Assembly (NCBI GenBank): GCA_949130495.1
Contig: OX422221.1
Span: 148,575,405 to 148,639,404 of the forward strand
DNA: 64,000 nucleotides
From: Sambucus nigra
Taxonomy: Eukaryota > Streptophyta > Magnoliopsida > Dipsacales > Adoxaceae
Direction: 5' to 3'
Position 1 is the first letter of the stretch, and each line of letters begins with the position of its first letter. Below, in pieces: positions 55,481 through 64,000 of this stretch. The notes under the pieces were generated by a model. That model was not told where the DNA came from, did no database searches, and was given only the letters and a program-made list of their open reading frames with translations. The position numbers and the translations under genes are program-made.

Positions 55481-58400
55481 TGTAACAACCCAGGTTTTCG
55501 AGCGACTATTTTATACTATTTTGCCTAATGGGCTAATGTTATAAAATAGGAATGTTGGAGTAAATATTATTTCCCGTGAGACTTAGGGATAATATTTACT
55601 ATGCTTTGTCTACTTACCGTTATGAGAAGGTAAATAGTGTTATATTGTGTATTTTGCGTCGTTATATGTAAAACGACGGTTATGACCTATATATATAAAT
55701 TTGGGTAATTAATGAATTAAAATGGATTTGGAACACAAAAATAGTTCACACTTTCCCGAATGCCAAAATAGGGGGTGCGGTTGTTTTTAGAATAGTCGAG
55801 ATAGTCGAAATAAGTGCCCAGTTGTAATTTTTGAGATTTAGGCATTTTAAGGGGTTATGACTCAATTAAGTGGTTACGAGTCATTTTAGTGGTGTATTAA
55901 CAATTAAAAGTGGGGATTCATGTTTTGAGACCCGTATAAGTCCCCCACCCCTTTTCTTTCTTCATTTGTGTTAGAAGCCAAAGGAGAGAGAGAGAGAGAA
56001 GAGAGAGTTGGAAAAAATGGAGAGAGAGAGAGAGAGATGAAGATTTGAATCGGATTTCCGTTGCTACCGGAAGAGGATCAGAGACTACGAACCCCGAGGC
56101 AAGTTTCTTACTTGCTAGATGTGATTTAATGTGATAAATTGCATGTATAGTTAGGTTTTGGAGATTTAACCCATAAATGGGTATTTGTTGATTTTGATGT
56201 TTAAACCTTTAAATCTTAGTTTTAATTGGATTTGAGGAGTATATATTAGTTATAAATGGTGTAGGATTGATTTAGGTCGAATTGTTGTTGTTGAAGTTGG
56301 GAGAAATCAAGTTTTGGGGTTTTTGGGATTTTAGGGTTCTTACACCCCGTAGCCCAAACTGGGCAAAATCTCAGGACCGAATCGATTCGGCCCTAGGGGC
56401 GAATCGATTCGGATAAGGAGAGGGTTACAGTTCTTGCAGACCGAATTGATTCGGATTAAAACCGAATCGATTCGGCAATTGCAGAAGGTCAGTTTTTGCT
56501 CACCGAATCGATTCGGCTATTTAGCGAATCGATTCGCTAGGGCGAATCGATTCGGCCCAAGGGGCGAATCGATTCGGTTCCCCTATTTTTGTGAGATTTT
56601 CTTATTTTGATTTTTTAGCCTTTTTCCTTTTAGGTCCAAGGTTTAGGAACCTTCCTTTGGGAAGTAATTAAGAATCCTAGAGGGTGGTTTTGGGTAGACT
56701 AACGCCCTAGGATGATAATGGGATATTTAGGATTACCCGAGGGCTAAGTTGCGTAGGTTGATATCCTAATGATTTAGGAGATTAACCTAGAGATGAAATT
56801 GGAAGTTAAATATTAAGGTTGAGCTTTTGAGAGACACTCCATTATGGAGACTCACTTTGAGGGTTTATGAATTATATAAACTATTTGAGGCTATTTTGAG
56901 GTTAGTGGCACTTTGGGGTCTTAGGTCATTAATAAAATATGACTTAATAAGAATATAATGCACCTTCTAAGACTTGGTGCCAAATGGCTAAGTGGATGAT
57001 TTTTGGAAATGTAAAATATGAGTTTTCAAAAATGGAAAAAGTAATGTTTTTCATAAATGATAATTTATGGATACACACCTCCCTAAATCGCTATCATAAG
57101 GGAAGTCGCGCGCGTTGTGGTGAAGCCCCCTGGCTAATGATGCAGGGTGGATATAGTCCCTAGGCCATGTGAGCGTTTGTTTATATATTTTCTGCGCTGG
57201 TTAGGAGATTCCGGGTGTGGTCTTGACTATCCCGCAGGCACATGGTCGCTTCCCGACGTTTCGATAGGATCCCAGGTTGTCTTGGAGGCCCTGGAAGATG
57301 ATAGCCATTTAGGGGCGCGCACAGTGGGGAAACCCGGACGGGCGGTCTTAGATTTCGTTATGTTATATAATATATATAACTATGATTCAATGATGTGGGA
57401 CATTATGGGTTATTAAAGCATTTTATGATAATAAAATGGCTTTAATTTACATTTCCCGGATAGAAGAAGGGAAATGGGATGTTAAATACATTTTCCGGAT
57501 GGAAGAAGGAAAATGGATGATATAATATGAAGGTAAAGCATTTTTTTTTATGAAAATAAAACTTGCTTTAAATAATGTATTTTTCCTGGATAGAAGAAAG
57601 GAAATAAAATTTGGTAAAGAAGGTTATGAAATGAGATTGATTGGTAAACATTTGATAAAATGAACCTACCATATATGTATATTCCTAAATAAAGAATTAG
57701 GAACTGTGCCGTTAGATGATGGATGGGTTTATGTTTTTATTCCTTGAGTAGCTGTAGTTGTGACCTCTCACACTTATGCACACACATGTAATTATTTTAT
57801 TATTTCGTGCTTAGGGTCTAATGGATCTCGACGATCAACCTTGCCTAAGTAGTAGTGTATCGGGGGGGGGGGGGGGTTCCTTGTTTGGATTTCACTTTGC
57901 GAGACACCCCACGCACGAATAGGGCATAGTGTTGAGACTGGGGAAAAGTTAGCCCTTAGTACTTAGGGTTAATTAGAACATCTCACGATATTGCGTTAGG
58001 TGCTGCTAGATTGAGAGGTGAGGAATATTATTGTTATCTGCGAGAGATTCACGCACTTACCTGCCATGCATTTTAGTCACATGGTAATCATATCGAACCC
58101 GGCCCTGACCGGTTTCTATATTTCCTTGTTTCTGCATATTCTTTGCCGTTACAGGTGCTCTTCCGCATGGACACCCGTGTTTACATTTCCATTTCCAGTT
58201 GTCATGGAGCTACGGCATATTGCGGATGTTGTAGGATACTTGTAGTAGACGCTCCCCTCCATTGTACTCTAGTTATGTTCAGTACTCTTATTCGGGCATG
58301 TTTGCCCAAGGTATTGCACTCATTTATTATATTGTAAATATTGATTGTAATACTTAATGTATTATTTGTATTGGTCTGTGCACCGACAGCTTATTCGGTG

Positions 58401-58653
58401 ATTATTTATTGTATTGTCATACTTTATTCATCGATTCTTGATACCCACCGTTTTTACAATTGGGATTGTCTAAGTGTTTCTCTTTTACTTTTCAAATTTT
58501 TTTTATATGACAATCCGTTTTCTAAAATGATTGGTGGTTATCTCATACTATTATTTTAATCGACAGTGATGCTAAGAATGGACCATCTATGATTCCTGTA
58601 ATTATTGGAGTATTGGGCTGGCCACCTATTATTTTAGTAGGCGGGTTGTCACA
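55481..58653 (+). repeat. 3' LTR of element B
   Basis: Sister of 48797-51960. It is 9 bp longer, mainly because a G tract has 15 G (57862-57876) against 7 (51177-51183). The palindrome cluster is at 56377-56578 with all eight copies. The predicted donor GAG|GCAAGTTT is at about 56099. Confidence 0.9.
56377..56578. repeat. CCGAATCGATTCGG palindrome cluster, 3' LTR copy
   Basis: It has the same eight sites as the 5' LTR, but about 12 differences from it within roughly 220 bp including the flanks, far above the LTR average. Some restore and some break palindromes. Confidence 0.9.
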
Positions 58654-59015
58654 ACAGGCCAATGATTCATATTGTTGAATATTATGATATTCGTGTTTTA
58701 ATGAGTCTCGTGCCAAACACGGGCCAATGATACATGTAGTTGAAGAATTATTGTTAATTCTAATGTTAGTAATCCCATCATGTTGAATTAAATATCAAAC
58801 ACCATCAACTTAATGTTATAACCATATTGTGCATTAGTATGACCATGAATGATTTGGGTCAATATTTATGATTTGTTACTCATACATAAGTGATGAAGTG
58901 AAAGTAAATGATTCATGTTTTCCATTTACTATTATTCGTGTAATATCTTATGCAAACCCTTTGTCTATTTGATTTTCACACTATGTCTATTTTTTGTAAA
59001 TATCAAATTAAAAAA
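58654..59015 (+). mobile_element. element C internal region, continued
   Basis: It begins with the second ACAGG duplication and CCAATGATTCATATTGTTGA, completing the repeat unit broken at 48796. It then holds one more decayed unit and AT-rich non-coding DNA up to the next insertion. Confidence 0.65.
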
Positions 59016-59717
59016 TGTGACACCCCGCCTAATAAAATACTGGGCGATCACTCCTATATCAAATTATGACAGGAGTCTCATATGGATCATTCTTAGCATC
59101 ACTGTCGAAAATCCATTTAATTACTAATAACCTATTAGGCCGGTGTCAAATTTTACTTAACCACTCTTTTTAAACAACTAAAATTAAAACATCCACACAG
59201 TTTTTGCGTAAATGAAACTGAAATAAAATAAAATAACCGAACACTCGGTCAAAATATATAACCATATCGAATGCTGTACATAAAAATAAATAAATGCAAT
59301 TGGACCATTGGCCCGAATGTGTATACAGTACCTCCTATCTAGATTACAAGGATAGAAGCGTCTACTGAGAATCCTGCACGTATCCACAGCTGCTGCAGCT
59401 GACGTATGGCTCGAAAGATGTGCCATCCAGGCATCCCTGTGTCTGGACACCTATATAATATAGCAAGAAAGGAAAAGTAGATAAATGGGTCAGAGCCCGA
59501 GTTTTGAAAATATTTAGCAAGTGCATAAATGCCTTATTTTTAGAAAAATGTTTTATCTCATATTTAAATTTGGTATCTCACTCCCATGAGATACCCCTCG
59601 CCTCTCCACTAACAGTGCACTCCTAGCGCATCCCTCTAGACATCCTAGTCAAGCTACCCTGCTAAACTAGTATAACACCCAACTACTATCAACCCTAGAT
59701 AGTTCAAGTAATGTACC

Positions 59718-60290
59718 AAGGGCTAAACTTCTCCCGAGTCTCAACACTAAGCCATGTTCGTGCGTGGCGTGTCTCGCAAAGAGAAATCCAAACAAGGACC
59801 CCCCGATACACTACTATGTGAAAAGATCAATCGTCGAGATCTGCCAGTCCCTCAGTACAATATATATATATATATATATATATATACACGCACACACATA
59901 TAATAAATCTTAATATAAGAGCACTAAGGATTAAACTTCTCCCCAGTCTCAACACAATGCCATATTCGTGCGTGGGGTGTCTCGCAAAGCGAAATCCAAA
60001 CAAGGAACCCCCCGATACACTACTATACGGCAAGGTCGATCGTCGGGATTCAATAGACCCTCGGTACTCGGTTCATTCATATATACATATTCATGAGAAA
60101 TAATAATAATATTAGAGCACTAAGAAGTAAACTTCTCCCAAATCTCAACACAATGCCATGTTCGTGCGTGGGGTGTCTCGCAAAGAGAAATCCAAACAAG
60201 GAACCCCCCCGATACACTACTATGTGGCAAGGTCGATCGTTGGGATCCATTAGACCCTCGGTACTCGATTAATCCATATTTATATACCCA
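59718..60290 (-). repeat. about 200-bp segment triplicated in the solo LTR
   Basis: Each copy runs from AAACTTCTCCC..TCTCAACAC through TTCGTGCGTGG..GTCTCGCAAA, AATCCAAACAAGGA, CCCCCGATACACTACTAT and GATCGTYGRGAT to CCTCGGTAC. Motif starts are 59757, 59965 and 60160 (spacing 208 and 195). Element B has this segment once per LTR. Confidence 0.8.
59860..59886. repeat. (TA)n microsatellite
   Basis: About 27 bp of TA dinucleotides between copies 1 and 2 of the triplicated segment, followed by a short (CA)n run. Confidence 0.95.
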
Positions 60291-61771
60291 TTAATCTCAA
60301 AACTTTCCGTTTCCCTTCTCATATCCAGGAAATGTATTTAAAAGCCAATTCATTATCATGAATTGCTTTTAACAAACATATAACTTTTCAAAAGCCAGTT
60401 TTATTATCATAAAAATTCTTTTCCGTTTCAAAATATCCCATTTCCCTTTTTATATTCAGGAAATGTATTTAAAAGACACTTTTATTATCATAAAAATGCT
60501 TTTACCATATCATATGCTTCCACATCCCTTCTTCCATCTGGGAGTGTTACCGAAGCCAAAACCTTTATCCCATTTCCCTTCTTCCATCCAGGAAATGTAA
60601 ATTAAAGCCAATTTATTATCATAAATTGCTTTAATACCAATAATGTCCAATATTATTGAAGCCAGTTATATATATCATATAACGCGTTCTAAGACCGCCT
60701 GTACGGCGCGCCCCTAAATGACCATCATCTTTCAGTGCCTATCAATTACGACACCTGGGCACCTATACGTACAACGTCGGGAAGCATCCATATGCCCGCG
60801 GGCTAGTCATAACAACACCCCAAGTTACCTAACAATCGCAGAAAACATATCATAACATAAACGCTCATATGGCCTAGAGGACTATATCCACCCTGCATTC
60901 TCTAGCCAGGGGGCTTCACCTCAGCGCGCGAACTTCCCTTACGATGTCATTTAGAGAGGGTGTCGACTATAAATCAGTAATTATGAAAATCATTTCTTTT
61001 TCCATTTTGAAAACATTCATATTTTATTTTCAAAATCATTTGTCTCAAATTATATATATACTTTAATCACATAGTTTATATATATACCATATATTCCTCC
61101 TCGAATATATACAAATGGCCATTTTACCAATTTCATCTAGCGATGACCAATAATCCCAAATATTCTCTCAAAGAATCATAATCATGCATTCATATTCGCA
61201 TGATACTAAACCCAAAGTATTTTCTTACTTTGATAGCTAACAAATACCTTAATTTCATTTAAGGAATTATTGGATATCTCCAATTATACCATTTCACACT
61301 CAATGAATATATATCTATATTCCTAAATTATCCTAATTATCTTATAGTATATACTCACTCCACAATCAATTATAATTATGCTTCCTATACGCATAAATAT
61401 GTAGGCCTAAATGCCCATTAACAATATCCTAGGAATTTATCTTTCCTCGAACAACTTTAAATTTAATGGTTCATGGATTTCATTTCCGTCAACCCAAGGA
61501 CTACCTCTTGTCCATATAACCACCAAAAACTCCCCAACATATTTTAGGAACCCTAAACCATTAAATTCTACAATTATTCTATTTTCCTCGAAAATATAGT
61601 TTAAGGGTTATACATTTAAAACCCTCACTTAAGCCTCCTAGATTCCATTAATTAGAGGACCATATAGTCCTAAAATGTCCCTTACGTTATCACATAATTA
61701 ACCTCAAAACCATATGAATTGGAATCTAACCCATCCAAATCATCTTAGGAAAAATTGCCTCCTTTCAGCAG

Positions 61772-61852
61772 GGGTCAATCGATTGACCCATAGATGTCGA
61801 TCGATCGATGGATTCGATCGATCGAACCCCTATGATCTATTGATCGATCATG
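61772..61852. repeat. TCGATCGA / TCAATCGATTGA palindrome cluster
   Basis: GGGTCAATCGATTGACCC (61772-61789) is an 18-bp perfect palindrome, followed by GTCGATCGATCGATGG, TTCGATCGATCGAAC (core palindromic) and CTATTGATCGATCATG. The cluster lies about 330-410 nt after the predicted donor. Confidence 0.9.
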
Positions 61853-62762
61853 ACGGGAAGCTTCTTCTCCGAGAAGCTATTTCAGCCGCGGAAGCTTCCC
61901 CTAAGCTTCCATCTCCTCACCTAATGGCCTACAACTTCAACCAACAACAAATACACATATAATACGGGTTTTAAACATCCTAGAACTCGAAATCACCAAA
62001 TAATTTAGGTTAAAACCTAAGTTTCTCCAATTATTAAATTTTAGGGGTTTATTCGTTTTAACTCCCGAAAACCCATTTTATCCACGAATACCCAACCCAA
62101 AATCTTTAGGGTTTAATTATACCAAAATACGGTATGAGATATTTATGCAAAAATTGAATAAAGCAAGTAAACACTTGCCTCGTGGATATAATCCGACGAC
62201 CTCGAGCCGAATCCCGTGGAGGTAGGCCAGAATCTCCCCTTTTCTTCCTCTTTTCTTCCTCCTCTCTCTCTTCCCTCTCTTCTTTCTCTTTTTTCTTTCT
62301 TTTTTTCTCCCTCTCTTCCTCCTTTTATAAGGAGAAAATGGGTTTAACCCTTAAAACCCAAAAATGACTCGTTTACTCAATTACGAGCCTATTTAACTCC
62401 AAAATTCCCCGAAACTCAATTTCGACAATCGGGCACCCTTTTTTGACTATCTCGGACATTTCGAGACTCACGGCGCAGTCGAAATTTCCATCCGAAGTAC
62501 TTGACCGCAAATCACTATTCTAACCCAAAATATCTTTATGCGGGTTTTCTAATAAAAATCTGACCTTTTTGTCACTTTTTCTCCACGGTGACATATAATT
62601 AAATTACTTTGACATATTTAATCCCAAAAATAATTACAACACCCATCGAAAATCATTAAATCCTCAAAAATCCCAAGAATCACTATTCCGAGAAATTCTC
62701 CAAATTTCCAATTTATATACAATTATGGGATTTAAGTGTCTCCAAAAGGACGGGTTGTTACA

Positions 62763-63052
62763 AGAAGTAGACGATTATATAATTTATTCATGTATTATAT
62801 GTATTTTGCACATGTATGCTTATCTCTAATATTTATGTAATGTAAGGATTGGCGTTCATTAAAGTACTCTATTCCATAACAGATAAATATTGGACTAATG
62901 CATTCTTATCATGCATATTTTGGTTGCCTATCGGTCCATGTATGGTATTGAATTCTAAGATTTATGATATTGCACATATATTATCGTTTATTCAATTATT
63001 GTGCTTAGGTAGCCTGCATGTCCAATTACAATTATTAAGAAAAAACTAAGTG

Positions 63053-63119
<67 letters not shown>

Positions 63120-64000
63120 GGAAGACAATAATGGTCATCAAATGCAGATGCCATTATTTCTTTCATCGTGATATCACCAATTCAGTTTATGAAACCCAAA
63201 CATGAATAATTTTGTTCATTGCTCATGCGATATTTAATGAACATAAGTGAAAATTTTATTAACTTGTGTATGTAAGTCTTTACTTAATGTAATATTCATA
63301 TTATGAAATATTTGGTAGTCACCACAGTGACCCAACTATAATAAAAATGAATATTAAGTGTAAAGATGATAACAAAAGTAACCTCTGATGTTTATAACAG
63401 TAGAGTATATTGAGTTTAATCATCAGCCAATTATTCCTTACAGGAAATTGATTTTGACTGATTGAATGAACTCTATATATCATATACATTATTCAAGTAT
63501 ATATCATGTATATATAGTACTCCAGTATCTACAAGCATCATATAATTGATAATCAATGGTTAAAAATGAGAAAAATAAAATTCACATAATGTATTAGCGA
63601 GATATTAACGTATGTGTTGTCAAATCAAAGCATTGATGTAGTGAGCAGTTTATCTCATATCTTTAACAAATTATGATCTAATTTTGTTTCTCTCGATTAT
63701 TATGTTAGATTTTTTAGCCCACTATTGATAATCAATATTGTGTGGAACAATCCATATAAAGTTTGACGAAATTAAAAAAATTAAGTTGGTTTACATGCTG
63801 CACACTCGCACTAATAATGATGGAGATAATATGTATCCTTTATGATTTGAAACGAAATTTATCTTAGTAGAGTTTGCAAGTTAAACTTATTGTGTAAGTA
63901 TTTACTTTTGATGCAAGGATTTTTTACAAAACAAACTAGAAATGAAAAGACGATTTCTTCTCATTCATTATCGGGAAATCAAGTCATTTGTTTTTCATAA
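62763..64000 (+). other. element C continuation or flank, non-coding
   Basis: AT-rich with no coding trace. I searched for the element C LTR start TGTTAGAATTATTTTAGATA and did not find it; a TGTTAGATTTTTTAG at 63703 is not followed by LTR sequence. Whether all of this belongs to element C cannot be decided here. Confidence 0.4.
63056..63115. repeat. (TA)n microsatellite, about 60 bp
   Basis: Uninterrupted TA dinucleotides. Confidence 0.97.

Larger units (their letters stand above)
48797..58653 (+). mobile_element. complete Tekay-like Ty3 element B, non-coding internal region (9857 bp)
   Basis: Two LTRs (48797-51960, 55481-58653) differ at about 28 of 3160 positions by my reading (about 0.9%). 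They flank a primer site TGGTATCAGAGC (51963-51974), about 3.5 kb of internal DNA and a purine tract AAGGGGGGGAGTA (55468-55480). The target duplication ACAGG is perfect (48792-48796, 58654-58658), and removing the element restores a 73-bp repeat unit of element C. The internal region has no intact gag or pol, only a decayed RNase H trace, so this recent insertion must have used proteins of a relative. Confidence 0.9.
59451..62178 (-). other. predicted GC-AG intron within solo LTR 59016-62762
   Basis: The minus-strand donor is CGAG|GCAAGTGT at 62178, about 160 nt after a TATA-like TTATAAAA (62340-62333) and behind a GA-rich leader. The acceptor is ATATTATATAG|GTGTCCAGAC at 59452-59451, followed by CACAGGGATGCC as in element A. 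The same layout as the other large LTRs. Confidence 0.45.
59016..62762 (-). mobile_element. solo LTR of a Tekay-like Ty3 element (3747 bp)
   Basis: On the minus strand it begins TGTAACAACCCGTCCTTTTG and ends GGCGGGGTGTCACA. It shares with element B the CCGGAT/GAAGAAGG subrepeats, the GCGCGC..TTCCCTTA block and the GGTTCCTTGTTTGG motif. Flanks are AAAAA (59011-59015) and AGAAG (62763-62767), which could be a duplication altered by two G-to-A changes; this is not certain. No internal region accompanies it. Confidence 0.75.

Noticed and set aside
62182..62367. 61-codon Ser/Phe-rich frame
   Set aside because: It is the pyrimidine-rich complement of the purine-rich leader in the minus-strand solo LTR, a low-complexity artefact.

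Overview
The window reads as nuclear DNA of a flowering plant, most likely a eudicot. It is AT-rich, carries intron-containing fragments of plant gene families (a VAP27-type MSP-domain protein, a GT8 galacturonosyltransferase), and is otherwise built of plant-type transposons: Stowaway and MULE-type elements, a Helitron, Tekay-like and Tat/Ogre-like Ty3 elements, and SIRE-like and other Ty1-type LTR elements. I see no tRNA, rRNA or CRISPR array. Only one host gene keeps clean splice sites and an open reading frame (VAP27-like, minus strand, 3247-4372), and its 3' end could not be found. Every other coding trace is a pseudogene.

Layout. 1-5.3 kb: Stowaway MITE (581-776), LTR remnant (1519-1950), MULE-type element with terminal inverted repeats (2450-3206) and the VAP27-like exons, whose intron 3 holds a small 7-bp-TSD element. 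5.3-8.29 kb: tandem 78-bp repeats, arrays of hairpin-forming repeats and a decayed plant-mobile-domain-like transposon protein gene. 8.29-~23.3 kb: a Ty3 element (5' LTR 8290-11437) that received a minus-strand non-autonomous LTR element (12252-17375, TSD GTTTT) and abuts a minus-strand SIRE-like Ty1 element with a decayed gag (about 18460-23310). 23.3-40.6 kb: a Tat/Ogre-like element on the plus strand with gag, protease, RT-RNase H, a second RNase H, integrase, an antisense ORF and a 3' LTR; a minus-strand solo LTR (37176-40213, TSD GTGCT) sits inside that 3' LTR. 41.4-45.8 kb: a Helitron-like unit carrying an RPA1-like OB-fold pseudogene. 46.1-46.3 kb: a galacturonosyltransferase pseudogene fragment. 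From 46.5 kb to the end: a non-coding LTR element whose internal 73-bp tandem repeat was split by a young, complete but non-coding Tekay-like element (48797-58653, TSD ACAGG), followed by another solo LTR (59016-62762).

The most interesting signal is in four large Tekay-like LTRs (8290-11437, 37176-40213, 48797-51960 with its sister 55481-58653, and 59016-62762). Each has the same architecture: TATA-like box, purine-rich leader of about 130-200 nt, a consensus GC-AG splice donor (AG|GCAAGT), about 2-2.7 kb of candidate intron, and an acceptor (after TTTTAG in two of them) leading in three of the four into a related CACAGGGATGCC-like block. About 300-500 nt into each candidate intron is a cluster of short palindromic words. 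The position is conserved but the words differ: CCGAATCGATTCGG, TCGATCGATCGA, GGGTCAATCGATTGACCC, TCGTTYAARCGA. Comparing the two LTRs of the young element by eye, about 12 of about 28 substitutions fall in the roughly 220 bp of that cluster, some ten times the rate elsewhere. Word clusters of similar style occur in unrelated LTR families of the same window. I do not know whether this has been described; the splicing and any function are inference.

The pseudogenes share one kind of damage: conserved Trp codons turned into stops (TGG to TAG/TGA/TAA), as expected from deamination of methylated cytosines in silenced repeats.
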